Source: Sedimenticola sp. (GTDB lineage Bacteria; Pseudomonadota; Gammaproteobacteria; Chromatiales; Chromatiaceae). From it: 45,845 bases of DNA. The position numbers were made by a program, and so were the translations under genes. The stretch spans positions 1-45,845 of the forward strand of contig JAMOLT010000008.1 in the NCBI GenBank assembly GCA_027068915.1, given 5' to 3'. Positions 1 to 7,692 of the stretch are shown piece after piece. The notes below the pieces were generated by a model. It was not told the DNA's origin and did not search any database. It saw nothing but the letters and a program-made list of their open reading frames with translations. Positions within the stretch are counted from its first letter, which is position 1; every line of letters begins with the position of its first letter.

Positions 1-72
1 TGGATGACGGGGCTTGAACCCGCGACGACCGGAATCACAATCCGGGACTCTACCAACTGAGCTACATCCACC
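1..72 (-). tRNA. tRNA-His (GUG), 3' end cut by window edge
   Basis: Read on the minus strand, the segment folds as a tRNA: acceptor GTGGATG, D arm TAGCTCAGTTGGTAGAG, anticodon loop TTGTGAT with anticodon GTG, and T loop GTTCAAG. The extra G at position 72, before the first acceptor pair, is the G-1 typical of tRNA-His. The last acceptor bases and the CCA lie left of position 1, so the gene is partial here. It is the last visible member of a leftward tRNA cluster with tRNA-Pro and tRNA-Arg. Confidence 0.93.
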
Positions 73-88
73 ATAAACTTTGCGTATT

Positions 89-264
89 TGGCACGCCCGG
101 CAGGATGATTCGCCCCATCCCTGGAGCACACCCCTGTGGGGCCACGCTACGCGTGTTCGAATTTGCTCCCGGCAAATTCGTCGAACCTGACTGTTTGATA
201 CGCAGGTTCGCTTCCTGCCTGAACAACAATATCCAAATTCTCTGGAATACGCTGTTCTTTTCTA
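89..264 (-). repeat. 176-bp tandem unit, copy 1, with tRNA-Arg 3' fragment
   Basis: The unit starts with the 18 bases that form the CCA and acceptor/T-stem end of the intact tRNA-Arg at 441-517. These are followed by a 74-bp hairpin element (107-180), then nine bases that resume the tRNA T loop and stem (181-189), then about 75 bp of spacer. The spacer side contains a dyad, CGAACCTG (182-189) and CAGGTTCG. The next unit begins exactly 176 bp later. Differences from copy 2 are about five substitutions, all inside the hairpin element. No intact gene is present; reading frames across the unit are artefacts. Confidence 0.85.
107..180 (-). repeat. Multi-hairpin element inserted in tRNA-Arg T loop, copy 1
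   Basis: This 74-bp block interrupts a tRNA-Arg 3' fragment between the T-stem sequence ending CAGGAT (106) and TCGAACCTG (181). In plus orientation it holds four consecutive dyads: GCCCC/GGAGC (one mismatch), CCCC-TGT-GGGG, CACGC-TAC-GCGTG, and CGAATTTGC-TCCCG-GCAAATTCG. The same order and the same TCCCG loop recur at 283-356 and, with different stem bases, at 698-761. I do not recognise a named repeat family. Confidence 0.75.
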
Positions 265-440
265 TGGCACGCCCGGCAGGATGATTCGCCCCATCCCTGG
301 GGCTCTCCCCTGCGGGGCCACGCTGCGCGTGTTCGAATTTGCTCCCGGCAAATTCGTCGAACCTGACTGTTTGATACGCAGGTTCGCTTCCTGCCTGAAC
401 AACAATATCCAAATTCTCTGGAATACGCTGTTCTTTTCTA
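265..440 (-). repeat. 176-bp tandem unit, copy 2, with tRNA-Arg 3' fragment
   Basis: This is the second unit of the tandem array and abuts the intact tRNA-Arg, whose own CCA end starts at 441, again 176 bp on. It has the same parts as copy 1: tRNA-Arg 3' fragment (265-282), hairpin element (283-356), T-arm remnant (357-365) and spacer ending with the same bases before 440. The array looks like repeated duplication of the tRNA-Arg 3' flank, and the functional gene supplies the last partial copy. Confidence 0.85.
283..356 (-). repeat. Multi-hairpin element inserted in tRNA-Arg T loop, copy 2
   Basis: This 74-bp element differs from the one at 107-180 at about five positions. The substitutions mostly fall in hairpin loops (CCCC-TGC-GGGG, CACGC-TGC-GCGTG) or restore pairing (GCCCC with GGGGC), so all stems are intact. 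The terminal hairpin CGAATTTGC-TCCCG-GCAAATTCG is identical to copy 1. It sits at the same T-loop position, between CAGGAT and TCGAACCTG. Confidence 0.75.
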
Positions 441-517
441 TGGCACGCCCGGCAGGATTCGAACCTGCTACCCTCGGCTTAGAAGGCCGATGCTCTATCC
501 AAATGAGCTACGAGCGC
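441..517 (-). tRNA. tRNA-Arg (UCU)
   Basis: The minus-strand sequence is a complete 77-nt tRNA: 5' acceptor GCGCTCG, D arm TAGCTCATTTGGATAGAGC, anticodon loop CTTCTAA with anticodon TCT, T loop GGTTCGAATCC, and an encoded CCA at 441-443. The anticodon loop and overall layout match the gammaproteobacterial argU-type gene. It lies 54 bp downstream (leftwards) of tRNA-Pro. Its 3' end is the source, or the last copy, of the tandem 176-bp array at 89-440. Confidence 0.95.
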
Positions 518-571
518 AGAGAATCGCATCTGGCACAAAGAATTCAATCCATCCTGCCGCATTACGAATAT

Positions 572-648
572 TGGTCGGGGTAGAGAGATTCGAACTCCCG
601 ACATCCTGCTCCCAAAGCAGGCGCGCTACCAGACTGCGCTATACCCCG
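572..648 (-). tRNA. tRNA-Pro (UGG)
   Basis: The minus-strand sequence is a complete 77-nt tRNA: acceptor CGGGGTA, D arm TAGCGCAGTCTGGTAGCGC, anticodon arm CCTGCTTTGGGAGCAGG with anticodon TGG, T loop AGTTCGAATC, and encoded CCA at 572-574. The C1 start is typical of bacterial tRNA-Pro. A damaged second copy lies upstream at 688-806. Confidence 0.95.
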
Positions 649-687
649 AAAACCATCCTTGCTGAATCCATTCTCACTCTCTACACC

Positions 688-806
688 GTAGAGAGATTAC
701 AAAATGCATCCTGCATTTTGCCCTGCGGGTCGCGCGCTAAAATCGCTCCCGGCGATTTTTATCGAACTCCCGACATCCTGCTCCCAAAGCAGGCGCGCCA
801 CCCCGA
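688..806 (-). pseudogene. tRNA-Pro pseudogene: D arm deleted, hairpin element in T loop
   Basis: The segment matches the intact tRNA-Pro at 572-648 over the anticodon arm and T stem: TCGAACTCCCGACATCC and CTCCCAAAGCAGGCGCGC occur in both. Two changes break it. Most of the D arm is missing, because GCGCGC is followed almost directly by the acceptor bases CACCCCGA. A 64-bp hairpin element (698-761) is inserted in the T loop. The anticodon arm is intact. It is the first unit after the cluster promoter, so it is probably transcribed, but it cannot form a normal tRNA without removal of the insert and a compensating D arm. Confidence 0.8.
698..761 (-). repeat. Multi-hairpin element inserted in tRNA-Pro T loop
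   Basis: This insertion of about 64 bp falls between GAGAGAT and TCGAACTCC of a tRNA-Pro copy, the same T-loop point used in the tRNA-Arg fragments. Its dyads follow the same order: CAAAATGCA-TCC-TGCATTTTG, CCC-TGC-GGG, and AAAATCGC-TCCCG-GCGATTTT. The loops ATCC, TGC and TCCCG are shared with the Arg elements, while the stem bases differ on both arms together. That covariation indicates a conserved fold. Exact ends are ambiguous by one or two bases. Confidence 0.75.
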
Positions 807-837
807 ATTTCGCTTCCACCTTCTGCGAAGGCGGTGC

Positions 838-866
838 ATGATACTCAAGGCCGCAATGATAGTCAA
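838..866 (-). promoter_or_regulatory. Sigma70 promoter of the tRNA cluster
   Basis: On the minus strand a -35 TTGACT (861-866) is followed by a 17-bp spacer and a -10 TATCAT (838-843). Directly downstream is a GC-rich discriminator (GCACCGCC), as in stringently controlled stable-RNA promoters. Transcription would start near 831 and run left through the tRNA-Pro pseudogene, tRNA-Pro, tRNA-Arg, the 176-bp repeats and tRNA-His. A small leader hairpin (CACCTTC/GAAGGCG, about 819-836) lies right after the start. Confidence 0.7.
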
Positions 867-941
867 TCTGTGATGTAATTCTGTGCTGAGATATCAATAG
901 GGATTATCATATGGAAGGCTTTTCAAACAGGAGACATAATT

Positions 942-1400
942 TTGAGGAAAATCATATCGCTCAGCCTGTTCCTGGGTATCGCTCTGGTGACCACACAGGC
1001 GCTGGCGGGAATGTACCGCTGGACAGATGACCAGGGCAATGTGGTTTATTCACAGACCCCTCCGCCGGACAATCGACCGGTAAAGCCCATTGCTCCCCCG
1101 CCTCCTCCGGCAGCCGCCCCCCAGGAGGCCAGGGAGAAGGTTCAGAAACTGCAGCAACAACTCGACAACATTGCTGCGGAAAGAAAGGAAAAGCAGCAAG
1201 AACAGGAACAGGCGGAACAGGAGCGCAAAGCCAGGGCGGAAAAATGCACCGCAGCAAAAAAAGCACTGCAGACAATAAAAGAAAGACCTTCCAGTACGCT
1301 TTGGCGGCTTCCTGACGGAAGCTACCAACGGTTTACCGTGGAAGAAAGGGAGACGCAGATTGGTGCATTGAACAAGTCCATCCAAAAAAACTGCCCATAG
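942..1400 (+). CDS. DUF4124 domain-containing exported protein
   Basis: This 152-residue protein begins with a signal peptide (about residues 1-22, MRKIISLSLFLGIALV...ALA). The DUF4124 signature MYRWTDDQGNVVYSQTPP follows directly. A proline-rich linker and a long charged Gln/Glu/Lys/Arg coiled-coil region (about 65-105) come next, then a short tail with three cysteines in the whole mature part. The start is TTG at 942, with AGGAGA seven bases upstream; no in-frame ATG fits better. The family is periplasmic and without known function. It is 8 bp upstream of the MIF-like gene and may be cotranscribed with it. Confidence 0.85.
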   Translation: MRKIISLSLFLGIALVTTQALAGMYRWTDDQGNVVYSQTPPPDNRPVKPIAPPPPPAAAPQEAREKVQKLQQQLDNIAAERKEKQQEQEQAEQERKARAEKCTAAKKALQTIKERPSSTLWRLPDGSYQRFTVEERETQIGALNKSIQKNCP

Positions 1401-1407
1401 GTGACCT

Positions 1408-1755
1408 ATGCCTTTACTTACCCTCATCACCAATCTGGATGTCACAGCAGACCAACAAACACCCCTGCTGTCCACACTCTCCACCCTTGTCGCCCAACTA
1501 CTGGGAAAACCGCAAAGTTATGTCATGACCATTCTCCAGGACAACCAGTCCATGCTCATGGGAGGCACAGATGAACCCAGCGCATACTTACAGCTCAAAA
1601 GCCTGGGGCTGCCTGAAGACAGCACCACTGGTTTTTCTGCCGCACTCTGCGACACCATCACCGAGCAGCTTGGCATTCCGGCTAACCGCATTTATATAGA
1701 GTTTTCCAATCCCCCCAGGCATTTGTGGGGCTGGGACAGGGGCACCTTTGGCTGA
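1408..1755 (+). CDS. MIF-like tautomerase superfamily protein
   Basis: This 115-residue protein has the size and pattern of macrophage migration inhibitory factor/phenylpyruvate tautomerase homologues. Pro2 (MPLLTLITN) is the expected catalytic base of the superfamily, and the C-terminal half carries the family pattern IPANRIYIEFSNPPRHLWGWDRGTF. Bacterial members usually act as trimers on keto-enol substrates, and the physiological substrate is generally unknown. Its TGA overlaps the ATG of the DUF1841 gene by one base, which suggests translational coupling. Confidence 0.88.
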   Translation: MPLLTLITNLDVTADQQTPLLSTLSTLVAQLLGKPQSYVMTILQDNQSMLMGGTDEPSAYLQLKSLGLPEDSTTGFSAALCDTITEQLGIPANRIYIEFSNPPRHLWGWDRGTFG

Positions 1756-2177
1756 TGTTTGGACAAGACCGCACACGCCTGCGCCGCTATTATCTGCAAG
1801 CCTGGGAAAAACAGCAGGCCGGCACGGCTCTGGAACCCCTGGAGGCACTGATTGCCGGCGTTATCGGGCAACACCCGGAATATCATTCACTGCTTCAGTC
1901 CGAAGACGCGCTGAACAAGGATTTTGTCCCGGAGCAGGGACAAAGCAACCCCTTCCTGCACATGGGCATGCACATCAGTCTGGCGGAGCAGATCAACACC
2001 AACCGACCTCCAGGCATCCGTGATGCCTACCAGAAGATCAAGAAGAAGCTTGGTGATGCACATGCCGCAGAGCACCAGATGATGGAATGTCTGGGGCTGG
2101 CCTTGTGGGAAGCCCAGCAGCAAAACCGCGCACCGGATGAAACCACCTATCTCGAATGCCTGAAAAAGCTGGCCTGA
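1755..2177 (+). CDS. DUF1841 family protein
   Basis: This 140-residue cytoplasmic protein starts [19 protein letters not shown], the usual N terminus of the proteobacterial DUF1841 family. It includes the conserved stretch [15 protein letters not shown] and a His/Glu-rich helix ([11 protein letters not shown]). A start at 1755 is chosen over an upstream in-frame start at 1725, because it matches family N termini and forms a TGATG junction with the preceding gene. The function of the family is unknown. Confidence 0.88.
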   Translation: MFGQDRTRLRRYYLQAWEKQQAGTALEPLEALIAGVIGQHPEYHSLLQSEDALNKDFVPEQGQSNPFLHMGMHISLAEQINTNRPPGIRDAYQKIKKKLGDAHAAEHQMMECLGLALWEAQQQNRAPDETTYLECLKKLA

Positions 2178-2179
2178 GC

Positions 2180-4309
2180 ATGCGCCCGCAAGCGAAGGAT
2201 ATTTTCAGCTACCGCAAATACTGGGCGCACAAGTTCGCCCCCGCACCTTTCCTGCCCATGAGCCGGGAGGAGATGGCCGACCTCGGCTGGGACAGCTGCG
2301 ACATCATCATCGTCACCGGCGACGCCTATGTGGATCAGGCCAGTTTCGGCATGGCCATCATCGGACGGTTGCTGGAGGCCCAGGGCTTTCGCGTGGGCAT
2401 CATCGCCCAACCCGGCTGGAAGAGCCGGGAAGATTTCATGCAGCTGGGACGGCCCAATCTGTTTTTCGGGGTGACCGCCGGCAACATGGATTCCATGGTC
2501 AACGGCTACACCTCTGACCGCAAGATCCGTTCCGACGACGCCTACACCCCCGATGCCCGGGGCGGCAAACGTCCGGACCGTGCTTCCCTGGTCTACAGCC
2601 AGCGCTGCAAGGAGGCGTACAAGGGCATTCCCGTGGTGATCGGCGGTATCGAAGCCTCCCTGCGGCGCATCGCCCATTACGATTACTGGCAGGACAAAGT
2701 GCGCCACTCCGCCCTGGTGGACAGCAAGGCGGACATCCTGCTGTTCGGCAATGCCGAGCGGGCCATCGTAGAACTCGCCCACCGGCTGGCCCAAGGAGAG
2801 AACATCCGGGACATCACCGGTCTGCGCGGCACCGCCATCCTGCGCAACTCGCTGCCCGATGATTTCACCTACATCGACTCCACCGATGTGGAGGCGCCCG
2901 GCCCAGCCCAGCCAAAAACCAACCCCTACTCCGCTACACCAACCACACCCCCAGCCGTCCAGCCCCAGACGGCGCAGGTCGTCACCCTGCATACTCGTCC
3001 CAGACGCCTCGACAGGGAGCGTACAGCCATACTGCTGCCCGCTTATGAGCAGGTAAAAAGCGATCCCCTGCTCTACGCCCATGCCTCACGCATCCTGCAT
3101 CTCGAGTCCAACCCCGGCAACGCCCGGGCGCTGGTGCAGAAACACGGCAAGCGCTATCTCTGGCTGAATCCACCCCCCATTCCCCTGACCACGAAGGAAC
3201 TGGACCGGGTCTACGAGCTTCCCTACCAGCGCAAGCCCCATCCCTCTTACGGCGACGCCCGGATCCCCGCCTACGAGATGATCCGTTTTTCCATCAACAT
3301 CATGCGTGGCTGCTTTGGCGGCTGCACCTTTTGCTCCATCACGGAACATGAGGGGCGCATCATCCAGAACCGTTCGGAAAAGAGCATCTTGCAGGAAATC
3401 GAAGCCATTCGGGACAATGTTCCCGGATTTACCGGCAATATTTCAGATCTTGGCGGGCCCACCGCAAACATGTGGCGGCTGCATTGCAAGGAAGAGAAAA
3501 TCGAATCCTCCTGCCGCCGCCTGTCCTGTGTGTATCCGGACATCTGCAAGAACATGAAGACCGACCAGACGCCCCTGGTGCAGCTGTACCGCAAGGCCCG
3601 GGCCATTCCCGGCATCAAACGCATCTTCATCGCCTCCGGCCTGCGCTACGATCTGGCCGTGCAGACCCCGGAATATGTCAAGGAGCTGGTTACCCACCAT
3701 GTGGGGGGCTACCTGAAAATTGCGCCGGAACATACGGAAACCACCCCCCTTGCTCACATGATGAAGCCTGGTATCGGCAGCTATGACCGATTCAAGGCCA
3801 TGTTCGAGAAGTATTCCAAGGCAGCGGGGAAAGAACAGTATCTCATTCCCTACTTTATCGCCGCCCACCCAGGCACCACGGATGAGGACATGCTCAACCT
3901 GGCCCTGTGGCTGAAGCAAAACGGCTTTCGCGCCGACCAGGTGCAGGCCTACCTGCCCTCGCCCATGGCCCTGGCCACCGCCATGTGGCATAGCGGATAC
4001 AACCCGCTGAAAAAGATCAGCAGGGGGGAGAAAACCGTATTCTCACCCAAAGGCATGCGCCAGCGGCGGCTGCACAAGGCCTTTCTGCGCTATCATGACG
4101 CCAACAACTGGCCATTGCTGCGGGAAGCCCTGAAGAAAATGGGCCGCGCCGATCTTATTGGCAACGGCAAACACCAGCTGGTTCCCAACTGGCAACCCAG
4201 GGGCACAGGGGACAATGGCGGCGACAAGCCGCGGCCATTTCGCACCAAACACAGCGCTGTGAAAAAGAAGGTCGGCAGAAACCGCGACCCGCACAAGCAT
4301 CGGCGGTAA
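2180..4309 (+). CDS. ygiQ: YgiQ family radical SAM protein
   Basis: This 709-residue protein matches E. coli YgiQ along its length. The N-terminal domain has [20 protein letters not shown] and [16 protein letters not shown]-like blocks. The radical SAM cluster motif CFGGCTFC (Cys378, Cys382, Cys385) sits in [13 protein letters not shown], followed by [14 protein letters not shown]. The C terminus is basic and variable. Radical SAM enzymes use a 4Fe-4S cluster and S-adenosylmethionine; the YgiQ reaction is not known. An in-frame ATG at 2156 would overlap DUF1841 by 22 bp. ATG 2180, just past that stop, is preferred, but neither has a clear ribosome binding site. Confidence 0.95.
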   Translation: MRPQAKDIFSYRKYWAHKFAPAPFLPMSREEMADLGWDSCDIIIVTGDAYVDQASFGMAIIGRLLEAQGFRVGIIAQPGWKSREDFMQLGRPNLFFGVTAGNMDSMVNGYTSDRKIRSDDAYTPDARGGKRPDRASLVYSQRCKEAYKGIPVVIGGIEASLRRIAHYDYWQDKVRHSALVDSKADILLFGNAERAIVELAHRLAQGENIRDITGLRGTAILRNSLPDDFTYIDSTDVEAPGPAQPKTNPYSATPTTPPAVQPQTAQVVTLHTRPRRLDRERTAILLPAYEQVKSDPLLYAHASRILHLESNPGNARALVQKHGKRYLWLNPPPIPLTTKELDRVYELPYQRKPHPSYGDARIPAYEMIRFSINIMRGCFGGCTFCSITEHEGRIIQNRSEKSILQEIEAIRDNVPGFTGNISDLGGPTANMWRLHCKEEKIESSCRRLSCVYPDICKNMKTDQTPLVQLYRKARAIPGIKRIFIASGLRYDLAVQTPEYVKELVTHHVGGYLKIAPEHTETTPLAHMMKPGIGSYDRFKAMFEKYSKAAGKEQYLIPYFIAAHPGTTDEDMLNLALWLKQNGFRADQVQAYLPSPMALATAMWHSGYNPLKKISRGEKTVFSPKGMRQRRLHKAFLRYHDANNWPLLREALKKMGRADLIGNGKHQLVPNWQPRGTGDNGGDKPRPFRTKHSAVKKKVGRNRDPHKHRR

Positions 4310-4351
4310 AACCTTTGTACAGAATTGCTGTCAAATACAGGATGAATCATT

Positions 4352-5023
4352 TTGAGTAACCCCATGAACAATCAGACCTGGACGGCGGAATACAGCATCG
4401 GCGAGGAGATCGCCCACGCCATCACCCATGGCATCGGCATCCCCCTAAGCATCGCCGCCCTGGTGTTGCTGGTGACCTTTTCCACCTTGCATGGAACCGT
4501 CTGGCATGTAACCAGCACCGCTGTTTATGGCAGCACCCTGGTGCTGCTGTACACGGCTTCCACCCTTTATCACGCCATTCCCCACGAACGCGCCAAACTG
4601 CTCCTGCAGAAATTCGACCACGCGGCGATCTTTCTGCTCATCGCAGGCACCTACACCCCTTTTACTTTGATCACGCTGCACGGCCCCTGGGGCTGGAGCC
4701 TGTTTGGCCTGGTTTGGGCCATCGCCTTTTTCGGGATTTATGTAAAGCTTGCGGGCAGCCCGTCCCTGCAACGCTGGTCACTGCCCTTGTATCTGGGAAT
4801 GGGCTGGCTGGTTTTGCTGGCGATCAAGCCCCTCGTCAGCAATCTCGAAACCGGCGGGCTGATCCTGCTGGTGGCGGGCGGCTTGAGCTATACCCTGGGC
4901 GCTTTGATCTATGCTTGGGAAAACCTGACCTGGAACCACGCCATCTGGCATTTGTTCGTGCTCGCCGGCAGCATTTTGCAGTTCTTCTCCATCTTTTTCT
5001 ATGTGGTGCCGGGTTCCGCCTGA
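4352..5023 (+). CDS. Hemolysin III family (PAQR-like) membrane protein
   Basis: This 223-residue protein has about seven transmembrane segments and the family signatures EIAHAITHGIGIPLS near the N terminus, LYHAIP, and KFDHAAIFLLIAGTYTPF (conserved His/Asp/Ser-type metal-site motifs of the CREST/PAQR superfamily). The C-terminal His lies in NHAIWHLFVLAGS. The start is TTG at 4352, because AGGA ends nine bases upstream; the in-frame ATG at 4364 would leave the ribosome site too far away. Its last 25 bp overlap the end of the convergent polymerase gene at 4999-6345. Despite the name, haemolytic activity is unproven for most members. Confidence 0.9.
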   Translation: MSNPMNNQTWTAEYSIGEEIAHAITHGIGIPLSIAALVLLVTFSTLHGTVWHVTSTAVYGSTLVLLYTASTLYHAIPHERAKLLLQKFDHAAIFLLIAGTYTPFTLITLHGPWGWSLFGLVWAIAFFGIYVKLAGSPSLQRWSLPLYLGMGWLVLLAIKPLVSNLETGGLILLVAGGLSYTLGALIYAWENLTWNHAIWHLFVLAGSILQFFSIFFYVVPGSA

Positions 5024-6345
5024 AAGCAGCCCCGGGTCCCTGCCCTGCGTATCTTTTCCCTGCGGCGCTTGTTGCGCCTGGCAACTTGCAGATAACGATA
5101 CAGCATGGCGATATAAACCATGGCAGGCAGTTGCACCAGCAGATCGACGCTGAACAGGGCCGCCGTGTTTTCCGGATAGCTTCGCAGGGTCAGAAACGCC
5201 AGGATTCCGCCGGTCATGATGAGCATATCCCGCTCCCGCGAAGGCAGCTGATACTTGCCGAAAATGATTCTCAGAAAATACCACCAGGATGCCAGCATCC
5301 CACCCACATAACCGAGCATTCCCAGTAGCCCGCCCGCCAACCAGGCATACAGCAAGCCGTTCTGCCCGTTTTCACCCAGTATCCGTCGATCCGCCTGTGG
5401 GCCATAACCCAGCAAGGGCTGCTCCTGAATACTTTGCCAGGCGATACGGAATATCTTGTCCCTTCCCGACATGCTCTTGAATCCCTCGACCCCTGTGCCG
5501 CGAGTGGCATGTTCAACGATATAGGTCTGGGTTTCTTCAGGAATCAGGTCGATACCACCACTCAACCCCAATATGAACAAGCCCACGGCGATAACTCTGG
5601 GAACCTTGCCCATGAACAGCATGATGAACACCAGGGTTCCCGCCAGAGAAAACAGGGCGCCACGGGACTGCATGAACCAGACCAAAGATACCGATCCGGC
5701 AAACACCGCCACCGCAATTGACCAACTCACCAATCCGCGAACACGCCAGAACATGACGAATGCCAGCACCGCTGGAATGGCTGCAAAACGCGCCATGCCT
5801 GTCGCCCGGCTCATGGCGCCCCCCGCTACATCCCCTGTTCTGTTTACCAGGCCATAACCCGATTCGTCCTCGAACAGCACGTCTCTGGCAAAGAACAACA
5901 ACATGAGCAGCACCACAGCCGCCACTGCCCAGGTCAAGTAATTCAAGCGGGTGATTTGCCGCAACGGTTCATCACCGCTGAGGAAGACCCTTACGCCCAC
6001 CAGAACGGCGAGGAAGGAAAAACCCCAATAGGCCGTATTGAACCAGGGCGTCACCTGAAAAGAAGCCACCAGCATGGCCAGCCCGTAGACCCAGAACAGC
6101 GCCTCGGGCAATGTCAGCCGGCCACGGTAAGGTGATCGGCTGGACAACAGGATCAATCCCCCCACCAGGATTACCCCCATGGGCGCACCGGCCCGCAAGG
6201 CATTGACCGTCGCCAGACCGCCATCCGCCCAGCCGGACAGATTCCAGTGCCCGGTGTTGATCGCCGCCCACAACGCCAGCCATAGGAATACCGACAGGTT
6301 GATATAGTCATCGCGAATCACCGCTATCCAGCTTCGCTTTTTCAT
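4999..6345 (-). CDS. O-antigen ligase/polymerase (Wzy-like), first copy
   Basis: This 448-residue protein has about ten to twelve membrane segments and a large periplasmic loop in the C-terminal half (about residues 285-350), where LLGYGPQAD and the preceding SGRDKIFRIAWQSI resemble the Wzy_C/O-antigen ligase loop. The start is ATG 6345, which overlaps the upstream glycosyltransferase stop as ATGA; an in-frame start further up is out of place. It is the last gene of the leftward polysaccharide block. It could polymerise repeat units or ligate glycan; sequence alone cannot tell. A second such gene lies at 18217-19692. Confidence 0.82.
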   Translation of the reverse strand: MKKRSWIAVIRDDYINLSVFLWLALWAAINTGHWNLSGWADGGLATVNALRAGAPMGVILVGGLILLSSRSPYRGRLTLPEALFWVYGLAMLVASFQVTPWFNTAYWGFSFLAVLVGVRVFLSGDEPLRQITRLNYLTWAVAAVVLLMLLFFARDVLFEDESGYGLVNRTGDVAGGAMSRATGMARFAAIPAVLAFVMFWRVRGLVSWSIAVAVFAGSVSLVWFMQSRGALFSLAGTLVFIMLFMGKVPRVIAVGLFILGLSGGIDLIPEETQTYIVEHATRGTGVEGFKSMSGRDKIFRIAWQSIQEQPLLGYGPQADRRILGENGQNGLLYAWLAGGLLGMLGYVGGMLASWWYFLRIIFGKYQLPSRERDMLIMTGGILAFLTLRSYPENTAALFSVDLLVQLPAMVYIAMLYRYLQVARRNKRRREKIRRAGTRGCFQAEPGTT

Positions 6346-7601
6346 TTGGATTGTAGAGTCAAAGCTTTCTTGTAGATCGCTTCCAGCTCCACCTGTTTCT
6401 GTTCCCAGGAAAAGACGCCGGCCCTGCACAATGCACCATTGGCCAGTGTCTGACGCTGTTGTTCATCCCCAGCCAGCTTTTCAATAACTTCACTGTAGGC
6501 CTGGATCAGGCCTTGCGGTGACTTCAGCGGCAATTTATGGCCACAACTGCTGTCCACGACATCAGAAAACCCGCAATGATCCGGACAAACCACAGGCAAC
6601 CCCAATGAAAGGGCCTCGAGCAACACGGTAGAGGTCAGATCCTTCAAACTGGTAATCACAAACAGATGCCCTGCCCCCATCACCGCCAGCGCCCTGTCTC
6701 TGGCGAGGCGGCCATGCCAGTTGCAACGCCCCGCAATCCCCAGCTCATCGGCCAGCCTGCGCCAGTTGCCGCTCAACGGCCCTTCTCCCAGAATATCCAG
6801 TTGCCAGGACAAATCATCAGGCAGCTTCGCCAGGGCCTTCAACAACAACGGCAGCGCCTTGCCGGGCAGATGCTCTCCGCTCCATACCAGGCGGAGTGGC
6901 TCATCCGGTTTTCGGCAGAGAATCGTCTCTGCAATACAATCAGGAGGCCCCACTTCACAAATGACGTGGCTGTGGACGCCATACCAGCGCTTGATCTCCT
7001 GTTGAATGCCGCCGGTCGCGGCAATCACCGCTTGCGCTTTCCGGAACGCCTTGCGGGAGGAACGCAGTGTGATCCTTTGAAAAGAATTGATCAGGTTTCG
7101 GCCCGCATAATAGACAGCGCCCCGACAACCCAGCACCCCAAGAAAACGCCAGGGTGTGTTTTCCAGCCCACCGACCGGCCCCCAGACAAAAGGCAGATTC
7201 ATTTTCCATAACCGGCCGGGAAAACGAAACCCCACATAGGTCAGCTGATGCGTCAGATCAAATCGTTCGGTTTGGTGAAGACGCCTCGCCAGCTTGAAAG
7301 CATCCCTCAGCCATAGCGCATAGGCAATATTCATCATGGGCTTGAATACCGAGTCTTCGATACGCCGCCACCCTGGAGTCGGCTGGTAATGCCAGGGCTT
7401 GTGCGGGACATAGAGAAAACGCACATTACGCAACTCCTCAGCATGTTTTTGCAGATAGTCCTCGATCTCCGGCTGATGATGGCTCGCCACCAGCACCCAG
7501 GGGTCGGCAAACTGCGCAATCAGCCTGACCCAGTTCCAGCCCACGCCTTCTTCCGATCCATGGCGGGGATTGCAGGCATACGCATTGACCAGCACCTTCA
7601 C
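6342..7601 (-). CDS. Glycosyltransferase family 4-type
   Basis: This 419-residue GT-B-fold glycosyltransferase has an N-terminal NAYACNPRHGSEEGVGWNW motif typical of a GT4 subgroup. The C-terminal donor-binding half has LRLVWSGEHLPGKALPLLLKAL and the E-x7-E region TSTVLLEALSLGLPVVCPDHCG. It presumably adds a sugar to a lipid-linked intermediate in the cytoplasm. The start is GTG 7601, which gives the normal N terminus VKVLVNAYACNP and has AAAGG eight to ten bases upstream. An ATG at 7679 would add 26 unrelated residues. Confidence 0.85.
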   Translation of the reverse strand: MKVLVNAYACNPRHGSEEGVGWNWVRLIAQFADPWVLVASHHQPEIEDYLQKHAEELRNVRFLYVPHKPWHYQPTPGWRRIEDSVFKPMMNIAYALWLRDAFKLARRLHQTERFDLTHQLTYVGFRFPGRLWKMNLPFVWGPVGGLENTPWRFLGVLGCRGAVYYAGRNLINSFQRITLRSSRKAFRKAQAVIAATGGIQQEIKRWYGVHSHVICEVGPPDCIAETILCRKPDEPLRLVWSGEHLPGKALPLLLKALAKLPDDLSWQLDILGEGPLSGNWRRLADELGIAGRCNWHGRLARDRALAVMGAGHLFVITSLKDLTSTVLLEALSLGLPVVCPDHCGFSDVVDSSCGHKLPLKSPQGLIQAYSEVIEKLAGDEQQRQTLANGALCRAGVFSWEQKQVELEAIYKKALTLQSK

Positions 7602-7692
7602 AAAAGAACCTTTATGCCGCCGATCCGGGGATCGGCATCCTGCATAACAGCACAGAGCAAGAGCCATCGCTGCGGACAATCACTGCCATCAT

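Noticed and set aside
107-761. Group I intron in tRNA genes
   Set aside because: Known tRNA group I introns lie in the anticodon loop and are longer; these inserts are 64-74 bp, in the T loop, and made of simple hairpins.
62-873. Short open frames (about 60-130 codons) over the tRNA and repeat region
   Set aside because: They run through tRNA genes and hairpin repeats, have no ribosome sites, and their residues merely translate the repeats.
2147-3082. 311-codon antisense frame within ygiQ
   Set aside because: High-GC shadow of a strongly supported radical SAM gene; no start signal or recognisable domain.
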